From NCBI GenBank assembly GCA_006503535.1, contig QYRS01000009.1:310001-374000 (forward strand): 64,000 bases of DNA, read 5' to 3'. Below the pieces are notes generated by a model that saw only the letters and a program-made list of their open reading frames with translations, made no database searches and was not told the DNA's origin. Shown here one piece after another: positions 35,574 through 47,215 of the stretch (its first letter is position 1; each line of letters begins with the position of its first letter). Source of the DNA: Arthrinium phaeospermum. Lineage: Eukaryota > Ascomycota > Sordariomycetes > Amphisphaeriales > Apiosporaceae. The position numbers were made by a program, and so were the translations under genes.

Positions 35574-36879
35574 GGCTTAGCGGCCGCAATGGATGTAGCG
35601 AGAGGGTCGAAGAACGTGCAGGAAAGTATTCGACAAAGCTGGAGGACATGACGGTGATAGCTATATCCTCGAGGATATTGTACCATAGTTCAACATCAAG
35701 AGCGACTAAGCAAAAGCTATTCAGGCTGCGTAGGCCACCATGTACAACTACACGATCCGCATGGCCGATATTGGTTAAACGATACAGCCAGTGGACCCCC
35801 ATCGACAAGGAGCAGGTGGATTTGCTCACCAAAATTGGCCAGTCAATCCTCCCCTCCGACTGTGCCGCACCTGTTGACGGCAGCAGGCAAATAGGTAAGT
35901 AATTAAGCGGACTTTATTGCGGAGTACTTGCAGTGGACTCCGACTCAACACCACCGAGGCGCATTTGGGCCGTACCACTAGCTTATCAACGGTGACACGA
36001 CCAATTTAACGATATCTGCTCATGTTAATTGTATACATAGGTAAAGTGGCTACCTAGCTCTCGCTACCCCTAGGTAATATCGAGCTAAGTAGGACGATTT
36101 GCGGTCGGATTCATCGGTAAGGCTGGTAAGGTGGGGGCACAGAGTGCGCGAGGACGTCCCGTTTAGGAAGGAACGCAGGGGTTGAAGGACCGAAAGGCTT
36201 AGCTCCCGAACCGGAGAGCCGGCTTTTTGAGCCGGCCTGCCTGAATAGGCCAATCTTGCCGCCAAGGTGTCTTCACATCCGTAGGTCAAGCTTTGTGGCA
36301 CCTCGACCCCTGTCTTGCAGAATCATCTCGGTTACCGTCCCCGAGCGTTCAACGTACGATTCACAGCCCTTCTACTTATCAACCATTTCCCCATGAAGGA
36401 GCGGGGGCTGTTGTGGCAAGCCAATCACGGAATTGCCCCTCACACCAGAACAGCGCGCTTCATGCGGGAAGGTATTCTTTTAGCATGTCACCAACCGGAA
36501 AGGTTGTTGCTTCTGAACCTTGACAAATCCCATCGCCTCGGCCAAACACACAGTCGTGGACTCACTGCCATGCTCGCCTACTGATATTGCACGACGAACC
36601 GAGATAGCCCCGATCACAGTGGCAACGAGCGCTTAAATTACATTTACCACGCCCCGCAGGAGACTGGTAGCTGACCTGCAGAGATTTCTATCCGGATATT
36701 GCATCGGCGGACTCGGGCCTAGATGCGTTGGAGACGGTCGATCAGCTGGAAGAATCAGCCCATGTCCCAGCTGTCGTTGTATACCTATTTGCTTGACTAT
36801 GCTCTCGACAAATAGACTGCAAAGGATGGCCACATGACTCTCTCTGGTTTTCCTCAAGTCTTTGTGCCATCCTGCCATC
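35574..36879. promoter_or_regulatory. Shared divergent promoter region of chitinase and LysM genes
   Basis: About 1.3 kb separates the two divergent starts, so the genes are probably co-regulated. A perfect 7-bp hairpin (GCCGGCT, loop TTTTG, AGCCGGC) lies at 36218-36236. No specific regulator site can be named with confidence. The short frames inside (for example 36315-36584) have no coding character. Confidence 0.5.
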
Positions 36880-38978
36880 ATGACGGCGATTTTTGCACGA
36901 CTGCTGCTCCTTGGGCAAGCTCAGGCATCCATGTACGATGTGCTTTGGCCGAGAGCAGATACAATCGCCGCCAACTGCACTCACTATACTGTTCAAGCCG
37001 GGGACACGTGCTTCAGTGTCGGTGCGAAGGAGAATGTCACCTTTTCTCAGTTACTGGCGTGGAATCCCGATATCAATACTGTTTGTTCGTAAGTACGACC
37101 CCAAAACGTCATTAAGTGACCCGGAAACCTCCTGACTTGAAGGAATTCAGTAATCTTGGGAACCTCACGGGTGCAAGTATATGCATCAGCAACCCTGGAG
37201 GTAACTTTGCTATTCCAAGCAACTCCCATGCCATTTCTACTGTGACCACACCAGCGTGAGTCCAGCCTCCCAACATGTAGTTTGCAGACAGCAACTAAAA
37301 CGGGCGACAGGCCCATTCCTTCTCCGACCCCAGCAGGTACAAACTCATACTGCGGCAAGTACCATTACGTGAAGGCGGGGGAGGACTGTAGCAAAGTGAC
37401 GGAGAAGTTCAGCATCGCGCTGTCCGACTTGTATGGCTCAAAAGTCCACTTTCCCACCCACACCGGTGTACTGACGGTTCATCACAGTCTTTTCTTGAAC
37501 TCCGACGTCTGGACAAACTGCACCAACTTGTTGGCCGACGAGTACTACTGTGTACAACCCGTTGGGTCCATCAAGACCTATCCGGGATATGGGGGAACAG
37601 GAACAACGACCGCTCCATTTAACCAGACGTCTGCGACGGCACTGCCGAACGTGGGTGACGTTTTAGCAAACTACACTTCCAGCAGCCCGGCGATTCCCAT
37701 CGCCAATGACACACGTGTGGACTGCTTTTCGTAAGAGACAATCCCCCCCTCCCCCCCCCCCCCCCCCCCCCCCCCCGGCTAAGAAGCCCCGAAAAGCAGA
37801 CAGCATCTCACCTCGAGGCGTAGGTATCTTGTTCTGGATAATATCACAGAAAATAGCGCAGCAGACTGCTGGAGCCTGACAAATGTCTACGGTGTGAGCG
37901 CAGAGGTAAAGTCGTGACCCGCTGACAATCCTTCGCCACTCTGGTCTACTGACGAGAAACCTCAAGGATTTCGTGCTCTGGAATCCGTCCTTGGCTGACA
38001 GCAACTCGGTTTCATCTGTTGACTTCCCACCCGCCACGACTACAGCTTCTGGGCTTGTCGCCAAAGCTAACCCCTACGCATACCCTTGCACTCTGTCGGC
38101 AAACGCCTCCTACTGCGTAGAGTTGATGTCCCCAACCATCGGTGCGTGCCCGCCACGGCCTTAACAACGGGCGGCTATTATTTTCTCAGCGTATTCTTAC
38201 TGAAATATTGGTATTACCAGGTCCTCCCGCCACAGCGACATCAAAGCCACCCAGCCCTCGTGCGGCCAATGAGTCGTCCGACTGCACCCGATGGTTCCCG
38301 GCTGAGGAAGGAGACACTTGTGAGGCATTTCTGGGGTCTTTTGCCCTGAATTTCGACCAGTTTTTCACCATGAACCCTTCTATCAAGTCGGACTGCACGG
38401 GCTTGGCTCAAGGGACTTATTATTGCGTCTCCACGCCCACAATCCCCGGCGACGGCTACACCATCACCACAAGCGCGCCCTCGACGCCAGCAACAAGCCG
38501 TCCGAGTATGGCAACGACCCCGTCGCCCGTACAGAGCGGCATGGTCGGCGGCTGCAAAAGATTCTACGACGTCCAGCCGGGCGATGGGTGTTGGGCCATA
38601 GCCAACCAGTATGGCATCGCCCTCGACGACTTTTACGCGTGGAACCCGGCCGTGGGCACCGACTGTCATGACTTGGAATCTGACGTATACGTCTGCGTCG
38701 GTACGACGGCGGCCGCCGCCCCAACCCCAACCCCAACCACCGCGACAATATCGCCAACCAAGACAACCGGTGGTGTTGTCGTCACGCCGACGCCGACCCA
38801 GAGCGGAATGGTTAGCGGCTGCGGCAAGTTCTACCGCGTCCAGACAGGTGACGGTTGCTGGGCTATTGCTAACGAGTATGACATTACTACCGACGATCTT
38901 TATCGGTGGAATCTAGGTCTAGATGAATGTCGCTCACTATGGCCAGACTACTATGTCTGTGTAAGGCTATTAGAGTGA
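36880..38978 (+). CDS. Secreted multi-LysM chitin-binding protein (six LysM-like modules)
   Basis: This is an extracellular chitin-binding protein; fungal relatives sequester chitin fragments or protect hyphae. Exons are 36880-37088, 37151-37241, 37288-37430, 37488-37730, 37824-37905, 37967-38141 and 38221-38978, all joining in frame, giving about 566 residues. The second exon end is the least certain, because an alternative donor at 37256 would leave a 25-nt intron. After a signal peptide, the LysM modules begin at HYTVQAGDTCFSVG, YHYVKAGEDCSKVT, a degenerate one around DCWSLTNVYGVSAEDFVLWN, WFPAEEGDTCEAFLG, FYDVQPGDGCWAIAN and FYRVQTGDGCWAIAN. Each keeps the WNP/MNP-type turn and paired cysteines. 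Thr/Pro-rich linkers join the last three, and the last two are near copies. In Trichoderma, LysM genes are known to sit beside subgroup-C chitinase genes, the same arrangement as here. Confidence 0.87.
37743..37776 (+). repeat. Poly-C tract in a LysM-gene intron
   Basis: Seven C, one T, then 26 C lie in intron 4 of the LysM gene (intron 37731-37823). The tract does not touch the splice sites. Such runs are slippage-prone, so its length may vary between strains or be a sequencing estimate. Confidence 0.9.
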
Positions 38979-39749
38979 GAGTGGGGATTTATTTGTAGTT
39001 CTTATAGGGATAAAGCTTTAATTACTTATAACATAAGCGATTGGAGTTCGATCCATTCTTGAAACGTTTCTTCTTCCTTAGATCCCGCCATGTCTTACGC
39101 CGGCCCTTATGCAAACGCTAGTATATATCGATTTATTGACTGTCGTCTGATGGGTAAGCAGAAGGGCTTACCGTACATGTGTGACCCTATTTCTCACACG
39201 GCCCCTTCTGACACTGGTCCCAGGCTTGACTTTCTGGACTGCTGGGTCATGTGACGAGGCGACGGCGAAAATGTAATCTGCCTTGGCGTGGGGTGCTATA
39301 TGATGGTATGGCGTCAGAGACTAACCACCGAAGCTGTCTCATGGCATGCTAGAAGAGCAGAAAAAGGATAACAACTTAGCTGCAGGGTAAATGCTACGAT
39401 AACCCCAAAGCCCATTCCTTGCACTTTCTCAAGCACTGCTTCACCAAATAGCCTGAAGGTGCGTCTTAGGTGATATTGAGCTTCAAAAAGACCAACGACT
39501 TCACCGCCACAAAACCGAACTGCACCTGGGCCGACACATGGAAGTATCGACTCTCTGTAAAAGGAGATCTATCAGGATGATACCGTCGGTCACAGATAAC
39601 ACGAGCTCTTCCAGGAACAGCTTGGAAGGCGAGACAATAGAACCTGGAGGGTGCTACAGTATTATTGATTTTCTAACAACCCGAGACTTGATGATATCTT
39701 TATAAACCGCTCCCACAATCTCAAAAGGGGTCCCACGCAACTGGCTTCT
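38979..39749. other. Convergent intergenic region
   Basis: This lies between the LysM gene (plus) and the MFS gene (minus). A GTTCGATCC string near 39047 resembles a tRNA T-loop but has no paired stem. No gene is supported. Confidence 0.5.
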
Positions 39750-41489
39750 CTAGCTCTCGATCTTCCGGGCCTGTAGCCCCATATCGCTGGTATCATAGCC
39801 ATTCTCCTCAAGGTAGTTCCTGAAGCGGACATCCTCGTCCTCGAGGTTCTTGGGGGCCTGCAATTTGAAGTCAGTCAGTTTCATTGGTTTCGAGAGAATG
39901 AAGCCCCGTCGTGGAAGACAGTCCCCCGATGCGAATATTGGAAGTCGGGCTTACGTTGGGAATGAGGAACCACACACAAAGGGTCCCGACCACGGAGATG
40001 GCACTACCGATCAAGAAGATGACCTGCTGGCCCTTGACCTTGTCATCGAAGGAGGCTAAAGCCTCGCTCAACGCCGTGGTGCCGATAGCCGCCCCCGCCT
40101 TGCCGACCGCGGCGGCGAAGCCGAGGAAGTGGCCGCGCAGCGGCGTGGGGAAGGACTCGGACGAGACGAGGAAGTTGCAGTCACCCGGCCCCACCGACAA
40201 GAAAGTCTGGAAGAGGGCGTAGAACACCACAAACAGCGGAAACACATGCTGCAGCGGGACCATGGCCCCGCCAATCACGAAGCCAAAGACGCAGACAATG
40301 GCCCAGCCCAGGGCGTAGGTCTGGCGACGGCCGATGCGGTCCATGAGCAGGGCCCCGATGAAGGAACCGGGAAGGGCGAAGAAGTTGATGAGGGCGCTCC
40401 AGCCGATGCTCTCCGTCATGGACTGGTTCTTGGAGAAGCCGGCGACGAGGGTGGGGGCCAGCAGGTTGAAGGGGTAGACGACGAAGTCGTACAGGAACCA
40501 GGCCGAGCAGCAGCCGAGCAGGGCCTTCCAGTAGAACTTGACGGCGAGCCAGTAGGGGACCTTGCGCTGGATGGCGTGCTTTTGGTACTGCTCCGAGTCG
40601 GACAGGCGCATGCGGAAGAAGAAGATGGACAGGGGCAGCTGAGCGGCAAGGTCAGTAGATTATCCAAAGAGGAGAGGTGTCGTAACCGGAGCTGCTTACA
40701 ACGATGCCAATGCCGAAGCAGATGCGCCAGATGCCGTCGCTGGGCTCGCCGCCGTAGGCCGCGATGACGATGAGGGACACGATACTGGAAGCCACGAAAC
40801 CCGAGATGATGGCGGCGTTGGTGGAGACGGCCACGAGCATGCCGCGTCGCTTGCGCATCTCCGGGGTACTGTCAGCACACTCCAGTGCCTGACTGGTGCA
40901 AACAGTATACTCTCCGCCTAAAAGTTCGTGTGACGATTAGTTTTCACATATTGCAGGGGAAAGGTAATGGATGCGTTGTTGGGAGAGAAAAGGGGGGATT
41001 ACCGGCACCCACACCAGCTATACCACGACCCACAACCATCATCCAAAACATGCCCTCGACCGTCGTGCCGTGCGAGGCCGTGGCGATGAGGATACCAAAG
41101 ACGAGCAGCAGCGTCGTCAGGATGATGCCGACCCGACGGCCGAAGCGGTCGATGCAGAGGCCGAAGAAGAGCATGCCGAAGACGTCGCCGATCAGGATGG
41201 AGTTGGACAGCCGCGTCTTGACCTCGGCCGTCATCTGCTTCGGGTACAGCTTGGCCAGGACCGTGTTCATGTAGCCGATGATCTGGATGTTGTAGCCATC
41301 CGAGAAAAGGGCCACGCCCTGGATCAAGACGTCGATTTTGCCGGCCGGCCGCTGGGCTGCGGTGGCAGGGGCGGCGACGCCGGATGTAGTCTCCGTTGAT
41401 GCGACGACATCTTCCGAGGACGATGAGTTGGTCGTCTCGGAGCTGTTCAGGACAGTGGCCGTCTTGGGACTTTCCTCTACTGCGCTCAT
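39750..41489 (-). CDS. MFS transporter of the phosphate:H+ symporter / Git1-like group
   Basis: This is a 12-helix plasma-membrane transporter. Four exons join in frame: 41003-41489, 40700-40917, 39955-40638 and 39750-39857, giving 498 residues. A Ser/Thr-rich cytosolic N-terminus precedes helix 1, where FSDGYNIQIIGYMN matches the group. The MFS signature in loop 2-3 is GLCIDRFGRRVGI, repeated in the second half as ALLMDRIGRRQTYAL. GGEYTVCTSQALE and SVGPGDCNFLVSSESFP are characteristic of phosphate and glycerophosphodiester carriers. The substrate is probably phosphate or a glycerophosphodiester, inferred from family only. It is divergent from the PhoD-like phosphatase gene 0.9 kb away, which fits a phosphate-scavenging pair. 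Confidence 0.85.
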
Positions 41490-42375
41490 CGTGTTTGCGA
41501 GTCGATAGGCGGTTGTTAATCCAATGGGGGTCTGCGTTTGTCCGTGGCTCTACCAAAGCAGATGCGTTCGTGCCTTATATCATGCACAGTTGCTCGGATG
41601 GATATAGCTCGTTTTGGAGCGGCTGCTTTCTTTTTCGGGCCACCCCGACCGACTAACCCCTGGCTGACGCACGTGTAAGGGAACCGATGCGGCTGCAGAG
41701 ACGGGTAATCAAGCCCCAACAGGCCATTATGTTAGGGGCCGATGAAAAAAATTGACTACCGAATTGCCAGTGACCAGGAAGATGGAAGGGGAACTGTCCA
41801 TCTTTCCCGCAAACCGCCCGGGTTCAGGGTGCATCGGGGCCTGATTACAGGGGACGTCGGAAAACGGGCACGGCGACCCCCACTGTTGCGGGGCCTGCGA
41901 GCACGACAAAGATGACTTCCAGGCCAGTGGATTGATGCACGTGGTCGACACTATGCGAACGCTGGTCGGGCCGCCGCGTCGGCTTTCTCAGTATTGCTTG
42001 GAACGCATTTTGGAGAAAGAATTTGTTCGCCAAGTAGCGTACCCGCGAATCCACGTTTTCAATGCTTGCGGCCACTTTCCATTTGGTGGCTGTTCCGTGT
42101 TGAAATGGCTAGTCCCCTGTAGCTGTCGGACTTCTTCCGACTTCAATCAATCCTACTATTACTACGTCCACCAATTCGCCCACGTGCGCTTTTGATTCCA
42201 GATATGGGTTTGTATACATTCACGTTGAACATGCCATACCGCGGCTATCGGTATCGAATGCCGTATGAATCGAGGACCTCTGGAGGCCGTTGAGTCGAAC
42301 AATTGCTCGACACACTAGACGAACCTAAACTCTTTGCTTCCTTCTAGCCCTCGCGCACCTCTGCTTCCCGCCGTC
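41490..42375. promoter_or_regulatory. Divergent promoter region of MFS and PhoD-like genes
   Basis: About 0.9 kb lies between the divergent starts. I did not find a convincing cluster of CACGTG-type phosphate-regulator sites; CACGTG occurs once, spanning 41939-41944 (GCACGTGG). No gene is seen. Confidence 0.4.
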
Positions 42376-44243
42376 ATGTTCGTTCTCTCGATGCTTGATG
42401 CGGTGCTCGCAGCAACCACGCTGACGTTGCGATACTCGTCCGTCTTGTTCGTGCGATTTGTAAGTTCCACCTGCGCCCTCCTGCATTGACCCTCTCTCCC
42501 TCCTACTCACATTGGAAAGTACCCGATCGCCCGTCATCTACCCCGGGTATATGCCAACTTCGCCGCATACGCCCTGTCAGCCCTACTGCAGCTGCAGCTG
42601 ACCCGCCGGCATGCGCGCAAGGGACGTCGCCACCCCGTTCTGATTGCCCTGTTTGGCTGGATTGATGAGACGCGGCCATTGCTCTCCGCGCTGACTGCCC
42701 TAGTCAACATACTCTGCGTTCTCTCCGCGGTCGACTTTGTATATAGGGGTCAGTACTTCTACCCCAGCCATGAGCTCTCCTTCTCCCGAATGGGCTACGT
42801 CGACGCTACATCCGCGCGCATTGTAATCCGTGCCCCGCAGGCCTCGGTCGTGCTGCTGCAGGCGAGACCCGCGGATCTCGGAACGCTCCCCGAGGACCTC
42901 GGAACACTCCCCGAGAAAAGCGTAGTATCGGCGATTGTCCGCGACATCTCGGAAGAGACCGACTGGGCCGGGACCTTCACGCTAGACGGTCTCCGGCCAG
43001 ACACAGCGTACGTCTACTCGACCAACGCCAGCCACACCGGCACCTTCAAGACGGCCGCGGAGCACCCGAAGAAGTGGACCATGCTCCAGACCAGCTGCGT
43101 CAAGCCCTTCTACCCCTACAACCCCCTCGATCACGCCCTCAGCGTCAAGGGGCTGGAGCACCTTGGCCGGTACCTCGGCAACCGCACCGCCGACTTCATG
43201 CTCTTCCTCGGCGACTTCATCTACATCGACCTGCCCTACCCGCTCGGCTGGACCCGGCAGCACTACACCGACCTGTACCGCCAGACCTACGCCTCGCCCA
43301 GCTGGACCCCGGCCCTGCGGAACCTCCCCTGGCTGCACGTCTACGACGACCACGAGTTCGCCAACGACTGGTCCGGCAACGAGACGGGGCTGTACCGGGA
43401 CGCCGTGGCGCCCTACTGGCATTACCAGGGCCACGCGAACCCGCCCTCATCCCACAAATTTGGCGAGGGCGCCTCGTACTACACGTTCGCGCGCGGCGAC
43501 GTCGCCTTCTTCGTGCTCGACACGCGGCGGTACCGGTCACCCGCGGAGCTCTCCGACGGCCCGGATAAGACCATGCTGGGCGCGGCGCAGCTCGGGCACC
43601 TCCGGCGGTGGCTCCGGAACGAGCCGCGGTGGAAGGTGGTGGTGAGCAGCGTGCCCTGGACGCGGACCTGGGTCAGCCCGGACCAGGGCGACCGGTGGGC
43701 GGGGTACCTGCACGAGCGGGAGACGATCTTCGGGTGGATGCGGGAGACGGACGGGGTGGTGCTTTTGAGCGGCGTGAGTATTTCCGTGCCCTGAGACCAC
43801 CTAACCATCCCCTTGCCGTAACAGGTAACGAAAAAAAGAAAGAAAAAGAAAACTAAACAAGCACACAGGACCGCCACGAACACACCACCACCCTCTTCCC
43901 CCCTCCATCGGGAGAAGGAGAAGGAGAAGAAGGAGGGAAAGGCAAGACGCTCATCGAGTTCTCCACGTCGGCCCTGAACCAGTTCTACGAGCCGTTCGAC
44001 CGGTTCCACGTCCCGGTCGTGGGCGGGGACGAGGCGGTGTACAACCACTACAGCGGCAACTCCAAGTTCGCGTCCATATCCTTCGACACTACAGATCCGG
44101 GTCGCTGGGTGGTGCAGTTTGATTTGATCGTGGATGGGGAGAAGGTCTGGGACTACGAGTGGACGTACGAGAGGAGCGCGGTAGAACCCGCTCGCGAGGA
44201 GCCTGGGCCTTCTTCTGCTTCTTGGGGGTTTTGGGGGCGGTAA
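42376..44243 (+). CDS. Membrane-anchored PhoD-like metallophosphatase
   Basis: Three exons join in frame: 42376-42459, 42520-43773 and 43869-44243, giving 570 residues. The N-terminus has several hydrophobic segments (about residues 1-28, 42-55, 70-100) that should anchor the protein. A fibronectin-like lead-in follows, then the PhoD phosphatase domain. Metal-binding motifs are visible: FLGDFIYID, LHVYDDHEFANDW, FVLDTRRYRS, VSSVPW and SGDRHEH across the last splice junction. PhoD enzymes are Ca/Fe-dependent phosphomonoesterases or diesterases. An in-frame tandem duplication (42874-42894 and 42895-42915) repeats DLGTLPE twice. The third exon begins with an unusual Gly/Glu low-complexity insert (GEGEGEEGGKG) right after the DRHEH motif. 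It is next to the divergent MFS gene. Confidence 0.85.
42874..42915 (+). repeat. 21-bp in-frame tandem duplication in the PhoD-like gene
   Basis: Two 21-bp units with two mismatches encode DLGTLPE twice in the N-terminal lead-in of the phosphatase. The frame is kept. Confidence 0.9.
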
Positions 44244-44426
44244 TGGATAGTATTGGGACCGACGTACGCGGCTGCGGGGATGAGCCCTACTTTTCCTGTT
44301 GGCGGCACCGGGTTGAAATTGATTACTTATGTCACTTTGAACTGTTAATGATATCAAAACTCTTTGCTTCCAAAGAGACTTGACTGAAGAGACGGCCAGG
44401 TATATACACGAACCCACCCCACCACC

Positions 44427-45754
44427 CTAGACCAGCTCCGCCTCAATCAAACTCTCGTTCCCCCGCCCATCCCGCCAGATCTTGACGACCTTTAGTCCGG
44501 CATTTTCGAGGAGCTCCGTCCACATGGCGTCCGACCGCTCGTGGGCCGACAAAATGGCCATCATATTCACATCCATCGTCGTCTGCGCCCAGCTGGCCCC
44601 GGTGGCCGGCAACGCGATGTCGTGGATGAGGACCTTGGAGTACCCCCTCCGCATGGCGCCCACCGTGTTCCGCAGCATCCCCACCGCCGTCTTGTCCGGC
44701 CAGTCGTGGAACACGGCGTGGAAGTAGTACGCCCGCGCCCCTTTCACCGGCTGGGGATCCCGCATGTCGTACCCCATGACCGTGATCTTGTCGCTGCTCA
44801 GCCCCTGCCCCCGCGCCTCGGCCACCACCTCGGGCAGGTCCTGCAGCACCAGGGACCCGGCGGGCAGGTCCGGGTGCCGGTCCAGGAGCCGGCCGAGGTC
44901 GACGCCGTGGTGGCCCCCGACGTCGACGCAGAGCGGTGCTGACTCCAGGTCGGCTCCGGCTAGCAGGGACTCCTCGGTGTCGAAGAATTCGGGCCAGGGC
45001 CGCTTGTAGAGGGCCCAGCTCTTCATGAAGCCGCTGAAGGCGTCCTGGTGGGCGGGGTCGGCGACGCACTTGGCGAAGAAGTCGAGGCCTTCGGGGCTCC
45101 AGTCGGCGTAGTTGCTGGTCTGGGCATCTTGGGGCTCCCGGTACCCCGTCTTCTCCAGATATTGTGGCAGGTTCAGGCACGTCTTTTGCCAGTGGTAGGT
45201 ACTGCCCCGTAACAACGTTAGCTTACTCCTTGCCTCTAAATATTTGGTACGACACGTACGAGCATTGTATGGTCTGAGGTAGGAAACTGCTTCGCTCGCC
45301 AAAGCAGAACGAGAACGGGGTCAACCGAAATTCGTCGGGGCCAGTCTCCTCAATGATGTACACCGAAGCTAAAAGGCGAAGCAAACGCCCTGCGGGGATA
45401 GTTAGAGAAGACCGCAACACTGACCGTGGGGCTAGGTAGGGGCAAAAAGGGCAACCACTCACGCAGCAGATTAGGGTCGACATCGCGCTGGCATAGCTTG
45501 CACAAGTCCGGGACCAGCGTGGCCTTCCCTCCCGCCGCGGACCAGCCCGCCCAGAGCCCGACGTCGAGACAGGTCTGGAGCGCGGCGAAGACGATGGGCT
45601 GCGAGAAGGTGAGGTCGTAGATCCGCTCCTCCTTGGTTTGGAGCCGGCTGACGAGCTTCTTGGCCTCTTCGATCAAGGCCAGGCGGTCGTTGTCCTGGCC
45701 GTCGAACTGGTTTGGGTCGACCTGGGCTAGCGAGGTGCGGAGCGTAGGCGCCAT
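44427..45754 (-). CDS. SAM-dependent O-methyltransferase
   Basis: This is a family-2 (COMT-like) O-methyltransferase, typical of fungal secondary metabolism. Three exons join in frame: 45463-45754, 45260-45389 and 44427-45201, giving 398 residues. The N-terminal winged-helix dimerisation part ends with DEFRLTPFSF. The SAM motif is CVDVGGHHGVDLGRLLDR, followed by LVLQDLPEVV and YYFHAVFHDWPD, which contains the usual catalytic His region. LPQYLEKTGYREPQD is a typical substrate-domain string. An apparent frame change near 45.3 kb is resolved by a 58-nt intron (GTACGT..GCTAACG..CAG). No polyketide synthase, NRPS or other cluster backbone lies in the window, so the pathway is unknown. Confidence 0.87.
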
Positions 45755-47190
45755 TGCTGAGATGTTTATTCTTGTCCGGGAAAGGATAAGGGAGAAGGGA
45801 AGATAGTGCGAATTGCGGCTCTGCCATCTATTATTACCTGCATACCTAGGTGTGCGTTGGCACGCGGCCGCTCCTGCGAACACCCCCAAACGCTAACGAG
45901 AATGGCCACGTCTCAAGGCGGGTCAATGGGCTCCACCAGCAGCTATTCCCGGCTTCGTACCGTTCGCGAGCTGGAGCCGATGTAGAAAAGCCGTTAGAGC
46001 CGCGGAGTTCGTATATCTGTCTGGGCACCAGGACGGGAAAGCTTACCCGAACGAGGTAGGCTGGTACTTTACGGCGTATCTGGGATTGGTTCCCCGCGTC
46101 TTACCATGCGTGCGATGTACCTATAGATCGGATTGAACTGCCTCTTGATGAACGCACCCTGTCTTGGGCCAATCATCTGACCTGCGTGTGATTAAGCGAC
46201 AGTCCGGCAGTTCTGGAGGGGGGAGGGGTGTCCGGAAGAAAAGGGTGTTGCAGCAGACCAGCTTCAAGGTTACTTCATCTGGGACCGTCATCACCCACCT
46301 CCCAGTTGTGTATATGAGTAAATACAAACAGAATCCCTGTTTTAACTCTTCCCGCTTCTTTGCCTCAAATGTTTTCGATGTTCATTCGTTAAAAGGTATA
46401 TATCCAAACTTGCCACCTTTCGGCTGCAGTCTCTTCCGATATCTCCGCAAGGAATGGTTCCACTCCATAAGTCTGGCCTACGGGGTCTCTGAGGTCGCTG
46501 ACAGTTCGGCCGACGACTGCTTGTAAACGGAGCCAAGATGCCCGATAAGCGTCCCCCTTCACACGGCAGTAGCCTCCGGGACGCGGGTGGCGGGTCTCAG
46601 AAAGCACAGCCTAGCTACTCCGATCCAGGGCTTCACGCAGGCATGCCGCTCGTATGGAGACATGTTATGAAAGAAACGATGACCAGACTGTCTGACGCCT
46701 ATGCCCGCTCGTGACGCACGTACTGAGCTTCCGACCAAAGTTTACCTAGGTAGCTAGCGATATTGGTCAAGCTGGGAACCCGACCTGAGCTTTTCAAGGG
46801 CAGTCTGCAGCGCGAGCACCCTACGTATCCTATGTTTTTCGCTCAGGCTTCCCCCTTCAAAGACACTCGTAGCAGCTTCTTAAGATGCCGAGCCCACGTC
46901 GTGACTGTCCGTGCTGCCAGCCGACATCCTTGGTAGAAATGCAACCTTTGGTAGAAATGCACACGCACAGTACATGTATGTACACACAACCCATTCGTGG
47001 GCTCGCCCGCGGTCTCCGATGGGGTGATCTTACCAGGAAGACTAGGTCAGCCCCATGGTTGTTCCTCTCATTGCTGCACCCTTCAAAGTACATACTTCGG
47101 ACAGTAAATCCGCATCCGATCACTTATTCATACAGTATTTGTTGTAGTAATAGATAGCGTGCTATTCTAAGGGTATATTGCTAATTCCAT
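45755..47190. other. Intergenic, no supported gene
   Basis: This 1.4 kb stretch contains two ACCTAGGT palindromes (45844-45851, 46744-46751). Frames on either strand are short and featureless. Confidence 0.5.
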
Positions 47191-47215
47191 CTAAGTAGTC
47201 AAGTAATTATAAAAA

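Noticed and set aside
36218..36236. Hairpin GCCGGCT-TTTTG-AGCCGGC as a transcription terminator
   Set aside because: Bacterial-type terminators are not expected in a fungus, and the site lies in a divergent promoter, not after a gene.
37256..37280. 25-nt intron in the LysM gene
   Set aside because: Too short for splicing. The donor at 37242 gives a 46-nt intron in frame.
39036..39065. tRNA-like GTTCGATCC box
   Set aside because: The bases around it do not form a T-stem, and no acceptor or anticodon arm can be paired upstream.
45260..45330. Apparent one-base frameshift in the O-methyltransferase
   Set aside because: A 58-nt intron (45202-45259) with good donor, GCTAACG branch site and CAG acceptor restores one continuous frame.
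44427..45754. O-methyltransferase as part of a secondary-metabolite cluster
   Set aside because: No polyketide synthase, NRPS, terpene cyclase or pathway regulator is seen anywhere in the window.
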